A DNA stretch of 64,000 nucleotides from Shimia sagamensis (lineage in GTDB: Bacteria > Pseudomonadota > Alphaproteobacteria > Rhodobacterales > Rhodobacteraceae). How positions within the stretch are numbered: the stretch's first letter is position 1; every line of letters starts with the position of its first letter. The position numbers and the translations under genes are program-made. The notes below the pieces were generated by a model. It worked only from the letters and a program-made list of their open reading frames with translations. It did no database searches and was not told the origin of the DNA. The DNA lies in contig NZ_FXTY01000001.1 in the NCBI RefSeq assembly GCF_900182745.1, positions 124,001 through 188,000 on the forward strand, read 5' to 3'. Shown in pieces: positions 17,090 through 26,340 of the stretch.

Positions 17090-18142
17090 TTGCGTGATTG
17101 GCCAGATAGCGCCGAGCTGTTGACGTTCTATGACCACAATGCCCGCAAAATGCCGTGGCGAGTGGGGCCGAAGGAGCGCGCGAAAGGCGTGCTGCCAGAC
17201 CCGTATCGGGTGTGGATGTCAGAAATTATGCTGCAACAAACCACAGTGGCTGCTGTCAAAGACTACTTTGAGCGGTTCACGGCACGCTGGCCAACGGTAA
17301 GCGATCTGGCCGCGGCGGAGGATGCGGATGTTATGGCGGAGTGGGCCGGGCTTGGATATTACGCCCGCGCCCGCAATTTGCTGAAATGCGCGCGCTACGT
17401 GGTCACGGAGCACGATGGCGTGTTTCCCGACACCGTAGAGGCGCTTCTGACTTTGCCGGGGGTCGGCCCGTATACTGCAGGGGCGGTGGCCTCGATTGCG
17501 TTTGACCAGCCTGCGACAGTGGTGGACGGCAATGTGGAGAGGGTCATGGCGCGGGTGTTTGACATTCATACGCCTTTGCCCGCTGCCAAGCCGGAATTGA
17601 CCGAGAAAGCGGCGGCGATGACCCCGCGAGAGCGGCCAGGCGATTACGCTCAAGCCGTGATGGACCTTGGCGCAACCATTTGCACGCCCCGCAATCCGGC
17701 CTGTGGGCTGTGCCCATGGCGCTCAGACTGTAAGGCGCAGGCAGCGGGCACGGCTGCCGAACTGCCTAAGAAAATCCCAAAGAAACCCAAGCCTATCCGC
17801 CATGGCGTGGTCTACATCGCAAAACGTGTGGATGGCGCGTACTTGCTGGAAACTCGCCCCGACAGCGGGTTGCTGGGGGGCATGTTGGGTTGGCCCGGAT
17901 CGGGCTGGACCGAAGGGCATGCACCCAAACATGACGCGCCGATCAAGGCAGAGTGGAAAACGCTGAATTCAGAGGCGAAACATACCTTCACGCATTTTCA
18001 TCTGCGCCTGACCGTGAAAACAGCTTTGGTGCCCATGGATCGCAAGCCCTCTGTTGGCGCGTTTGTTCTTGAAGACGACTACGACTCCGGAAATCTCCCG
18101 ACCGCCATGCGCAAAGCGTTTGACCTGTATCGCGGCACTTGA
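17090..18142 (+). CDS. mutY: A/G-specific adenine glycosylase MutY
   Basis: A 350-residue base-excision repair enzyme removing adenine opposite 8-oxoguanine. The catalytic glutamate is in MSEIMLQQTTV, the helix-hairpin-helix is LPGVGPYTAGAV, and the catalytic aspartate is in VVDGNVERV. The 4Fe-4S ligands are in CTPRNPACGLCPWRSDC (Cx6Cx2Cx5C). A NUDIX-like C-terminal domain recognising 8-oxoG follows. The start is TTG at 17090, chosen because GTGAGGA lies 6 nt upstream and no ATG precedes the conserved sequence. Confidence 0.95.
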   Translation: MRDWPDSAELLTFYDHNARKMPWRVGPKERAKGVLPDPYRVWMSEIMLQQTTVAAVKDYFERFTARWPTVSDLAAAEDADVMAEWAGLGYYARARNLLKCARYVVTEHDGVFPDTVEALLTLPGVGPYTAGAVASIAFDQPATVVDGNVERVMARVFDIHTPLPAAKPELTEKAAAMTPRERPGDYAQAVMDLGATICTPRNPACGLCPWRSDCKAQAAGTAAELPKKIPKKPKPIRHGVVYIAKRVDGAYLLETRPDSGLLGGMLGWPGSGWTEGHAPKHDAPIKAEWKTLNSEAKHTFTHFHLRLTVKTALVPMDRKPSVGAFVLEDDYDSGNLPTAMRKAFDLYRGT

Positions 18143-18205
18143 TCTCATTGCACTGATCCACAGTTCGCCGCATAGTTTGCGCAACACGTTCAAAGGACTG
18201 TGGTT

Positions 18206-19339
18206 ATGATTGCCTCCTCCCAAGTTGCCAAGTTTGCCAATGCCTTACCCTTCTGGTGTTCCCTGCTCCTGATACCATTGGTTTGGATCACAGCCGGTTT
18301 GGGCAGCTGGTGGGTGCTGCTGGTGCCCTTCACCACATGGTATCTGTTTGCGGCGTTGGACGCGGTCACTGGCCTGAACCTTGAGAACGCCGATCTGGAC
18401 ACCACGGACGAGCAACTCAAATGGTACCGGCTGGTCACACTGGTTTGGCCAGCGCTGCAATTTGTCACCATCTTTGGGCTGATTTTCTACGCCACACGGG
18501 CAGATCACCTGAGTACCGGCGCGCTGATTGGTGTGTTCTTTGGTGTGGGCGTGATCAGCGGCACCATTGGCATCAACTACAGTCATGAGCTGATGCATCA
18601 GAAAGCCAAATCCGAGCGTTGGCTGGGCGACATTCTGTTGGCGATGGTGCTCTATTCTCATTTCCGCAGCGAGCATCTTCTGGTGCATCACCGTTACGTT
18701 GGCACACCGCGCGATCCCGTGACGGCGCGGTACAACGAAGGTTTCCACCGCTTTTTCCCGCGTGTGCTGATTGGCTCGCTCAAGTCCTCTTTCAAAGCTG
18801 AAAAAGACATGTTGGCGCGCAAAGACTTGGCGTGGACAGACATGTCCAACCCGTTTTTCCGCTATTGGGCCCTGCAAGGCGGCATGCTGCTTTTGGCTTT
18901 GCTCATAGGCGGTTGGCTGGGCGTTGCGCTGTTCATTTGGCAGGCTTGGATTGCCATTTGGCAGCTGGAGCTGGTCAACTATGTGGAGCACTACGGGCTG
19001 ACGCGCAAACATCTCGGCGAAGGCAAATATGAGCATGTGAAACCGCATCACAGCTGGAATGCAGCCCACAAGGCCTCCAATTGGCTGTTGATCAACTTAC
19101 AGCGCCACTCAGACCACCACTACAAGCCAGACCGCCGCTTCCCGCTGTTGCAGAATTACACTGACGAAGAAGCACCCCAGCTGCCCTTTGGCTATCCGAT
19201 CATGACCATCGCGGCGATGATTCCGCCAGTCTGGAAAAAGGTCATGAACCCTCGCGTGCGCAAATGGCGGGACATGTATTACCCTGAGATCACCAATTGG
19301 CATCCCTACAACAAGGCCAAAAACCCAGTCCCGCGGTGA
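18206..19339 (+). CDS. alkB: Alkane 1-monooxygenase AlkB
   Basis: A 377-residue non-heme diiron integral-membrane hydroxylase that converts medium-chain n-alkanes to 1-alkanols using rubredoxin. All histidine motifs are present: HELMHQ, EHLLVHH, and LQRHSDHHY, plus the NYVEHYGL block typical of AlkB. Several transmembrane helices precede them. The ATG at 18206 is preferred over GTG at 18200 because AAAGGA (18192-18197) then has an 8-nt spacing. No rubredoxin gene is in this window. It ends 3 nt from the convergent cyclase gene. Confidence 0.92.
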   Translation: MIASSQVAKFANALPFWCSLLLIPLVWITAGLGSWWVLLVPFTTWYLFAALDAVTGLNLENADLDTTDEQLKWYRLVTLVWPALQFVTIFGLIFYATRADHLSTGALIGVFFGVGVISGTIGINYSHELMHQKAKSERWLGDILLAMVLYSHFRSEHLLVHHRYVGTPRDPVTARYNEGFHRFFPRVLIGSLKSSFKAEKDMLARKDLAWTDMSNPFFRYWALQGGMLLLALLIGGWLGVALFIWQAWIAIWQLELVNYVEHYGLTRKHLGEGKYEHVKPHHSWNAAHKASNWLLINLQRHSDHHYKPDRRFPLLQNYTDEEAPQLPFGYPIMTIAAMIPPVWKKVMNPRVRKWRDMYYPEITNWHPYNKAKNPVPR

Positions 19340-19342
19340 TGG

Positions 19343-20737
19343 TCAAACCCCGTGATCGTCAGGCCGTTCAAAGGCCCACACCGTCAGCTTTTCCGCCACG
19401 CCACGAATGTCTTGGTCGGTGAATTTTTGTAAGCCGTCGAGACACTCATCGCCGCCTTCCTTGAGAACCTCATTGCGCATGCCGTCGCTGATCACAAGGC
19501 GGGCGTTGAGGCCTCGGGTCATGCTTTCCAAGCGCGAGGCAACATTTACGGTGTTGCCCACCACCGCAAACTCCAAGCGGTTTGCGCCAATATCCGCCAA
19601 TACCGCCGGACCGTAGTGCGCCCCAAACCCAACGCGGAGCGGTGGTTGCCCGGCAGCGATGCGGGCATCATTCCACACATCCACATCCGCCATCATCTGG
19701 CGCACACACCGCAGCGCGTTTTGCGCATCGTGGTCTGATGGATTGGGCGTGCCAAAAGTCGCCATAAGGCCATCGCCGAGATATTTATCCAAGGTGCCTT
19801 CGTGAGCAAACACAGCCCGCTCCATAAGTCCGTGGAAATCCCGCAGGGTCTCAATCACCTCTTCTGGCCGACGCGCGGCGGCAAACTCGGTGAACCCAAC
19901 AATATCCACAAACAGAACCGCAATGTCATGAGAGCGAATTTGTTTGAGTGGTTCGTCATTTTGGCTCAACTCTTCGACAACATTGGGCGAGAAATACCGG
20001 GACAGGTTGGTGCGCTCGCGCTCCAGCGCGGCGTTGGAGCGCAGCAAGCCATTAAACCGCCGCATCGAAAGGCCAAGTGTGATCGCCACCAAAAGGAAGA
20101 CCACAATCTCCTGTATACGCAGGCGGATGTTGAAATTATTTGGGTCAATCAAAAACGCGAGGTCAGGCCATCCCGGCAGCGCCACTTGGATCGCTTCGCT
20201 CATGTCTGGCAATGGTTCAGTAAGCCAAATCGAAAGCCCCAAGGCCGCGGCCCACATCCCAGCAGTCCACGTCCCAATCGCAATCACTGTACGCCACGAA
20301 TACGCCAAGGTGCCCATGGCAAGAATGAGGAACAGATACTGGAAATTGCCAAAGCGGTACTGCATCGCCTGCGGCCAATCATCCAGTCCAATGGGGTTAG
20401 GCCCAATGATCCCGACAACCATCAGCAAGAGATCAACAAAGATCAGGAACAGTTCCATTTTGGAGCGACCGACCCGCCCTGCGCGCCGAATGAGCCAACC
20501 ATTGACGCAGAGCAAAAACAGAACGAGTTCATAATAGAACACTTCTGGCCAATGCACAGTGAACAGAAGAAACACGCCAATGATGGACATGGCGACCCAG
20601 CGGGCTTTCACTGCCAGGTCCAGCCCTTCGCGCTTGTGACGCTCCAGCACGGCTTCCGTATAGCTGTCGGTGCGCTCTTCGCCGTCTTCAAACCGGTCCA
20701 AGTAGGCGGTCGATTTGGTTTGCGTCTGCTCGACCAT
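19343..20737 (-). CDS. Membrane-bound class III adenylate/guanylate cyclase
   Basis: A 464-residue protein with an N-terminal block of about six transmembrane helices (residues ~45-220) and a C-terminal class III cyclase domain. Metal-binding aspartates are in VLFVDIVGFTEF and KYLGDGLMATFG, and the nucleotide/transition-state segment is FAVVGNTVNVASRLE. It is predicted to make cAMP in response to a membrane signal; cGMP is possible. The coiled segment between (RSNAALERERTNLSRYFSPNV) is typical of such enzymes. A GGAGAG site lies 7 nt before the ATG. Confidence 0.88.
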   Translation of the reverse strand: MVEQTQTKSTAYLDRFEDGEERTDSYTEAVLERHKREGLDLAVKARWVAMSIIGVFLLFTVHWPEVFYYELVLFLLCVNGWLIRRAGRVGRSKMELFLIFVDLLLMVVGIIGPNPIGLDDWPQAMQYRFGNFQYLFLILAMGTLAYSWRTVIAIGTWTAGMWAAALGLSIWLTEPLPDMSEAIQVALPGWPDLAFLIDPNNFNIRLRIQEIVVFLLVAITLGLSMRRFNGLLRSNAALERERTNLSRYFSPNVVEELSQNDEPLKQIRSHDIAVLFVDIVGFTEFAAARRPEEVIETLRDFHGLMERAVFAHEGTLDKYLGDGLMATFGTPNPSDHDAQNALRCVRQMMADVDVWNDARIAAGQPPLRVGFGAHYGPAVLADIGANRLEFAVVGNTVNVASRLESMTRGLNARLVISDGMRNEVLKEGGDECLDGLQKFTDQDIRGVAEKLTVWAFERPDDHGV

Positions 20738-20803
20738 AAACTGGCTCTCCGTTCTCTCGGGCTGAGATAGGTGTTGTGGGCAAGCTTACACCCCTACCGC
20801 GAC

Positions 20804-20831
20804 AAAAAAACCCCGCCGGGTTGCGGCGGGG
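20804..20831 (-). terminator. Intrinsic terminator on the minus strand downstream of ccrM
   Basis: CCCCGCC (20811-20817) and GGCGGGG (20825-20831) form a 7-bp stem with a 7-nt loop. Read on the minus strand it is followed by seven Ts (A-run 20804-20810). It is 178 nt past the ccrM stop and 67 nt before the cyclase start, so it insulates the cyclase from upstream transcription. Confidence 0.9.
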
Positions 20832-20890
20832 AAGTCTGGATACCTGCGTAGTCAGTTCGGCTACAGGCATCCGGCGGTATAGTTATCTGT
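20804..20890 (-). ncRNA. Candidate small RNA or structured ccrM 3'UTR
   Basis: On the minus strand a 9-bp hairpin (GGATGCCTG with CAGGTATCC, plus an inner TAG/CTA pairing; 20838-20872) is followed by a short spacer and then the strong terminator at 20804-20831. Hairpin plus rho-independent terminator is a common layout for bacterial sRNAs. The 5' end is not defined by sequence: no convincing -35/-10 was found, so it may equally be a processed ccrM 3'UTR. No known RNA family was recognised. Confidence 0.35.
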
Positions 20891-21008
20891 GGTATGGTAG
20901 TTGGCTTGCCCCATGGCACTTTGCGTTTGGTCCGGATCGCCTGTGCGCGGCTGTGCCTTTCAGGCAAACGCAACAAGCGACCCGGGTCTTGGGATACCGC
21001 AGAGTGTT

Positions 21009-22151
<1,143 letters not shown>

Positions 22152-22179
22152 TTAGTGCGCTCGTTATGTGGATAAGTTT

Positions 22180-22218
22180 GAGTCAAACACGATTCGGCGT
22201 CAATTTCTTTTTTGAATC
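22180..22218. promoter_or_regulatory. Three GANTC sites in the ccrM upstream region
   Basis: GAGTC (22180-22184), GATTC (22191-22195) and GAATC (22214-22218) fall within 39 bp of the 100-bp gap between rnhB and ccrM. GANTC is the CcrM target, and in Caulobacter the ccrM promoter region also carries GANTC sites whose methylation affects transcription. Autoregulation here is inferred. Confidence 0.6.
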
Positions 22219-22224
22219 AGCGAG

Positions 22225-22860
22225 TTAGTTTTTCGCTTGATACAAGATATTGTGCACAGGCCTAAACGAACGCCTATGATGTGGGGTCACGCCCAGTTTC
22301 ACCAGCGCCTCTTTGTGCTTTTTGGACGGATATCCGGCGTTTGTTTCCCATCCGTAACCAGGGAACTGTTGCGCCAAATCCATCATGATGCTGTCACGCG
22401 CTGTTTTGGCAACAATCGATGCGGCGGAAATCGAGAGCGATCGCGCATCACCCTTGACGATTGCTTCGGAGTTTTTCCGCAACCCCAGCGGGATTAAATT
22501 GCCGTCGATCAGCAGATGATCCGGGGGGGACAACAGCCCAGCCACGGCCCGCTCCATGGCGATGTGGCTGGCGCGCAGGATGTTGTGTTCGTCGATTTCT
22601 TCGACCGTGGCATGGGCGATGCAGACATCTGCCACTTTGAGAATTTCCTCAGTCAACGCGTCGCGACGCTTTGCGGTCAGTTTTTTGGAGTCATTCAGGC
22701 CGTCAGGGATGTTATTGGGATCAAGCACCACCGCCGCCGCGGTCACCGGCCCAGCCAAGGGGCCACGCCCCACTTCGTCAACACCGGCCACACGGATTAT
22801 GCCGCGGGCAAAAGCTGCATTCTCTAGCGAAAAATCGGGGGCTGTTTTCTCTTTTGTCAT
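22225..22860 (-). CDS. rnhB: Ribonuclease HII
   Basis: A 211-residue RNase HII that cleaves RNA in RNA-DNA hybrids and removes single ribonucleotides from DNA. The catalytic signature is IIRVAGVDEVGRGPLAGPV (D-E), with further acids in HLLIDGN and ARSLSISAASIVAKTARD. The C-terminus has the usual WETNAGYPSKKHKEAL. The start at 22860 with a CAAGGCGG site is preferred to 22896, because the upstream codons run into the terminator of the neighbouring gene. It is adjacent to ccrM, as in many roseobacters. Confidence 0.94.
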   Translation of the reverse strand: MTKEKTAPDFSLENAAFARGIIRVAGVDEVGRGPLAGPVTAAAVVLDPNNIPDGLNDSKKLTAKRRDALTEEILKVADVCIAHATVEEIDEHNILRASHIAMERAVAGLLSPPDHLLIDGNLIPLGLRKNSEAIVKGDARSLSISAASIVAKTARDSIMMDLAQQFPGYGWETNAGYPSKKHKEALVKLGVTPHHRRSFRPVHNILYQAKN

Positions 22861-22897
22861 ACCGCCTTGAGAACCACCTTGGAGGCTTATGCGCAAG

Positions 22898-22929
22898 AAA
22901 AAAGCCGGGCAGCCCCTCGTCTGCCCGGC
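22898..22929 (-). terminator. Intrinsic terminator of the small exported-protein gene
   Basis: GCCGGGCAG (22904-22912) and CTGCCCGGC (22921-22929) make a 9-bp stem with an 8-nt loop. On the minus strand it is followed by TTTTTTC. It lies just after the stop of the gene at 22982-23440. Confidence 0.9.
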
Positions 22930-22981
22930 CAGTTGCCGATCTTATTGTCGGCTTGCACACCGCTCGATGGTGGGGATCAGA

Positions 22982-23440
22982 TTAGCGCCAAACCACTTTG
23001 TAGCCGTTGTTGCTTAGACACTGGCTGCGGTAGCCCGCAATGCGGCCATTCTGGCCTTTGCGCTTGAAGTAGCATTGCTCTGGCAGGCGGTAGGCCGGGT
23101 ATTGCGCGCGAAAGAGACAACGCTGGCTGTAGCCCTGGATCACGCGGCCTTTGCGGGTTTCAAACCGTTTGGCACAGTGACTTGGCAGCCAGGCCTTGTG
23201 CTTCTTCTTGGGCTTGTGGCTCTTTTTGGGTTTGGGCTTTGTCACCGGCTTGGACACCACCGGAGCTGGCTTGGATTTCTTATTGTCTGCCACAGCCGCG
23301 CCAATCACAGCCAGAGCGGTCACGCCGAACAGAAACGCAGCAATCGCATCTTCATCCATGGCGTTGGCCCGAGGTGCGGTCGCGCCGGTGAGGATGATGG
23401 CGATACTCAATACAGAGGCGATAAACGATTTCGAGGTCAT
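22982..23440 (-). CDS. Small basic exported protein of unknown function
   Basis: A 152-residue protein. A cleavable signal peptide (about residues 1-25, ending ANA) is followed by a short hydrophobic stretch (AAFLFGVTALAVIGAAVA) and a lysine/proline-rich linker (VTKPKPKKSHKPKKKHK). The C-terminal domain has four cysteines (SHCAKRF, QRCLFRA, EQCYFKR, SQCLSNNGY) that may form two disulfides. The layout suggests an envelope-associated protein. Family not recognised. The ATG at 23440 follows AGGA at 7 nt, so the longer in-frame start (23491) is not used. Confidence 0.75.
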   Translation of the reverse strand: MTSKSFIASVLSIAIILTGATAPRANAMDEDAIAAFLFGVTALAVIGAAVADNKKSKPAPVVSKPVTKPKPKKSHKPKKKHKAWLPSHCAKRFETRKGRVIQGYSQRCLFRAQYPAYRLPEQCYFKRKGQNGRIAGYRSQCLSNNGYKVVWR

Positions 23441-23606
23441 GGCGAAGTCCTGTTTTTGAATGTTGCCCGGGCTGTGCGCCGGTTTGCTCATTCGTTTTCG
23501 CCATCTTCCAAAAACCTCACAATATCAGCATCTTGTTATGAGATATCAGCCACTCACCCCAACTTGGTTATTGAATAACAAGGACCACTTGCGCCAAGGT
23601 CTGCGT

Positions 23607-23909
23607 ATGAAACAGCTCATGACACACAGTCTTTGCATTGGTGCCTTGGTCGCGGCATTTGCAGCGCCAAGCGCAGCGCTCGCCGCCGAGTGCTACGCCG
23701 ATTACAAAGCCAAAAAAGACACCCCGTTGCGTCTGCATTACGGAGTGATCGACCTCAAAAACGGCTGTGATGCCGGATCCGCAAAGCAAGAAGTTGCCGC
23801 CCGCATTGGGAAAGACGGATGGACCTTGTTAAACGTGCTCTCGGTGTTTGACGCCTCAGAACTCTCCGGAAAGGAAGACAGTGCAGGACAATTCTACCTC
23901 CGTTATTGA
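23607..23909 (+). CDS. Small exported protein of unknown function
   Basis: A 100-residue protein with a signal peptide (MKQLMTHSLCIGALVAAFAAPSAALAA cleaves near residue 27) and a short mature domain containing two cysteines (ECYADYKAKK and NGCDAGSAKQ), probably disulfide-linked. It ends DSAGQFYLRY. No family recognised. The ATG at 23607 is chosen because it starts the signal peptide and has CAAGGT upstream. It overlaps the next gene by 29 nt and is divergent from the basic exported protein. Confidence 0.75.
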   Translation: MKQLMTHSLCIGALVAAFAAPSAALAAECYADYKAKKDTPLRLHYGVIDLKNGCDAGSAKQEVAARIGKDGWTLLNVLSVFDASELSGKEDSAGQFYLRY

Positions 23910-24585
23910 AACGCGGCGCAGCGGTGGACGGATCGTGGCATTGGGGATTGGGGCAATTGTCCTGATCCTTTTGGCCTGTGCGGCACTTTTGCTGCTGACC
24001 CTGCCCGACGCCAATGCGTTTAACGCACGTGTCGAAGCGCTGTTTTTGGCCAATGACAATCTGACAGGACAGGCAGAAATCAAGCTTCTGGAAATCCTCG
24101 CGCAATCAGGCACAGCGTTTGCCGACACATTGGCCAGCTACCGCATGGTGATCCTGGTTCTTTTGGTGTTCGCCACCGGCATGATGATTGCCGCCTTAGT
24201 GTTTCTTGTCGGCCTGATCAGCATGAACCGCCGCATGGCTCAGATTGAACGCTCGGGTATTCAGGTGACGTCCTTGATTGTCAGCCGGGAAGAGAAAACG
24301 GTTTACCTCAATGAGATGGGCTTCAAACTGACCGATGCCGCCATGGAAACCCTGTCCGTTCTCGCGGAGGCGCGGATGGATGATGACGTGCTGTCCGGTG
24401 TGGAATTGGAAAGTGTGATCTCTGGCAAGCCCTCAACCGACTGTGAGGAAGCGGCTGGTGCCACGCGAATCAAACGGCTGCGGGACTCGCTGGGGAACCA
24501 GATGGTGAGCCAACTGCTGGTCAAGAACATCGCCCGCAAAGGCTATGTGCTGTCGATCGACAAAGATGTGATAGAAGTGCTCTGA
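23881..24585 (+). CDS. Membrane protein with C-terminal winged-helix-like domain
   Basis: A 234-residue protein with two transmembrane segments (approximately residues 16-40 and 85-118) around a short periplasmic loop. A cytoplasmic C-terminal region follows that resembles an OmpR-type winged helix: LTDAAMETLSVLAEA, TRIKRLRDSLGNQMVSQLLV and a final hairpin ARKGYVLSID. That layout suggests a membrane-tethered regulator, but the DNA-binding role is inference from pattern only. The GTG at 23881 follows GGAAAGGAAG (23868-23877) and is preferred over TTG at 23848. It overlaps the preceding small gene by 29 nt. Confidence 0.7.
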   Translation: MQDNSTSVIETRRSGGRIVALGIGAIVLILLACAALLLLTLPDANAFNARVEALFLANDNLTGQAEIKLLEILAQSGTAFADTLASYRMVILVLLVFATGMMIAALVFLVGLISMNRRMAQIERSGIQVTSLIVSREEKTVYLNEMGFKLTDAAMETLSVLAEARMDDDVLSGVELESVISGKPSTDCEEAAGATRIKRLRDSLGNQMVSQLLVKNIARKGYVLSIDKDVIEVL

Positions 24586-24587
24586 GA

Positions 24588-24618
24588 GCAGGGCACACGT
24601 TTGCTTGATGTGCCCTGC
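24588..24618 (+). terminator. Hairpin terminator candidate
   Basis: GCAGGGCACA (24588-24597) and TGTGCCCTGC (24609-24618) form a perfect 10-bp stem with an 11-nt loop, starting right after the stop at 24585. The downstream tract (CGCCTCTTGTTTGCC) is only moderately T-rich. Confidence 0.65.
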
Positions 24619-24697
24619 CGCCTCTTGTTTGCCTTTTGTTCACGCCCCACATAGGGAAGACCGCGTGACAAGGTGACGATCAGGGAAGGATCAGGGC

Positions 24698-26251
24698 ATG
24701 GAAGGTTCACGTTTTGGCACCAACGCTGGCTATGGGATCGAGATCAAACCGATCAAGTCCACGGTGCGTGTTCTGCGCGATGGGCAGGTTTTGGCGGAAA
24801 GCGTCAATGCCAAGGTCATGTATGAAACGCGCCTGACGCCGCAAATCTACATCCCCAAAGACGACATAACAGCGTCGCTGTCGGCGCAAACCGCCCTAAA
24901 GACGTTTTGTCCTTTCAAAGGCACCGCCCGCTATCGCGACATCCTGCTGGACGGCGACACCATATCAAATGGCGTTTGGTCATATGACGACGCGATGCCC
25001 GAAAGTGGCGGTATCAACGGCCACATCGCTTTTATGCCTGCCGCTGGGGTCAACTATGACCTAGGTGGCGTGGAGCTGGACCCGGTGGCAGATGGCAATA
25101 TCACTGGCCCCTTGGTGGATTGGCTGATGCGGGGCGCGGCGTTCGAAAAAACCCCCGAAGATTTTCTTGGCGCCCTTGGCAAAAAAATGCTTGAGCATGG
25201 CATCGCGGTGTCCCGTGTCAGCGCGATGATCTGGTCTCTACACCCGCTGATAGCTGGCAAAAATTACATCTGGAAGCGGGACGAGGACGAAATCACAACC
25301 TTTGCGCCGTCTTATGAGCTTTATGATCATCCAGCGTTCCAAAACAGCCCATTGAGTTACGTGTCTAAAGGTCTTGGTGGTGTACGCCAGAAGCTGGATT
25401 GTGAGAGCAAAGACATGCAGTTCCCGTTTATGCAGGAGCTGAAAGAGCAAGGCGCGACAGACTATGTCGCCATGCCTTTGTTTTTCTCCGATGGCCAGAT
25501 CAATGTGTTTACCTTGACCAGCGATCATCCGGATGGGTTCACCACGGCCAATTTAGGGCTGATCTTTGAAGTCTCCAGCGTGATCAGCCGATTCTTTGAG
25601 GTGTTTACCCAAAAAGAGAACGCGCAATCCCTGTTGGAAACCTACGTAGGTCGACGGACTGGCGCGCGGGTCCTGGGGGGAGAAATCCGCCGTGGCGATG
25701 GCGATGATATCGATGCCGCCATCATGTTTTGCGACCTGAGAGGGTCCACCCGATTGGAAGAAGAATTGGGCCGCAAAGATTACATCGACCTGCTCAACAC
25801 GTTTTTTGATACCGCCTCCTCAATCGTGCATGCGCATGGTGGAGAAGTGCTAAAGTTCATTGGCGACGCTGTGCTGGCAGTGTTCCCGGACACCGAAGAC
25901 GGCACCGATGCCGGGGCAGAGGCGCTACAGGCCGCACGCGAAATTGTCGCCAAGCTGGCCGAACTGCGTGAGGAAGATCCAAACCGTTGTTGTGAGTGCT
26001 CTATTGGCATTTGTTATGGGCAAGTCACTTACGGAAATGTTGGGTCGCAAGAGCGGCTGGACTTCACTGTCATTGGCCGTCCGGCAAACATTGCGGCGCG
26101 CTTGGGCGATTATGGCAAAACGGTAGGCCACCGGATTGTGGCCTCTGGCCGCGTGGCCCAACACGCGCCGGACAGCAAACCGCTTGGACCCGTGTCTCTG
26201 CACAACGTGAAAGAGCCGGTCGAGAGTTTTGCGATTTCAGCGGACATATAG
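24698..26251 (+). CDS. DUF427 - class III adenylate cyclase fusion
   Basis: A 517-residue soluble protein with three parts. Residues ~20-115 match the DUF427 pattern: VRVLRDGQVLAES, PQIYIPKDDI, CPFKGTARY and NGVWSYDDAMPE, then INGHIAFMP. Residues ~150-330 resemble the sensor/dimerisation region found before many alphaproteobacterial cyclases (AMIWSLHPLIAGKNYIW). Residues ~338-515 are a class III cyclase with metal aspartates in IMFCDLRGST and FIGDAVLAVFP, and DFTVIGRPANIAARL for base/ribose contacts. It is predicted to make cAMP, with DUF427 as an unusual N-terminal input. A GGGAAGGA site precedes the ATG. Confidence 0.85.
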   Translation: MEGSRFGTNAGYGIEIKPIKSTVRVLRDGQVLAESVNAKVMYETRLTPQIYIPKDDITASLSAQTALKTFCPFKGTARYRDILLDGDTISNGVWSYDDAMPESGGINGHIAFMPAAGVNYDLGGVELDPVADGNITGPLVDWLMRGAAFEKTPEDFLGALGKKMLEHGIAVSRVSAMIWSLHPLIAGKNYIWKRDEDEITTFAPSYELYDHPAFQNSPLSYVSKGLGGVRQKLDCESKDMQFPFMQELKEQGATDYVAMPLFFSDGQINVFTLTSDHPDGFTTANLGLIFEVSSVISRFFEVFTQKENAQSLLETYVGRRTGARVLGGEIRRGDGDDIDAAIMFCDLRGSTRLEEELGRKDYIDLLNTFFDTASSIVHAHGGEVLKFIGDAVLAVFPDTEDGTDAGAEALQAAREIVAKLAELREEDPNRCCECSIGICYGQVTYGNVGSQERLDFTVIGRPANIAARLGDYGKTVGHRIVASGRVAQHAPDSKPLGPVSLHNVKEPVESFAISADI

Positions 26252-26340
26252 AACTGAACGCATATGTTCAGGCAGCCAACGCTTGAATAGACGCGACTGA
26301 TCGCGGTAACATTCCTGTAGTCTTATCGGGAAGAATATCA

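Noticed and set aside
19802-20770. 322-codon plus-strand frame
   Set aside because: Antisense of the membrane cyclase.
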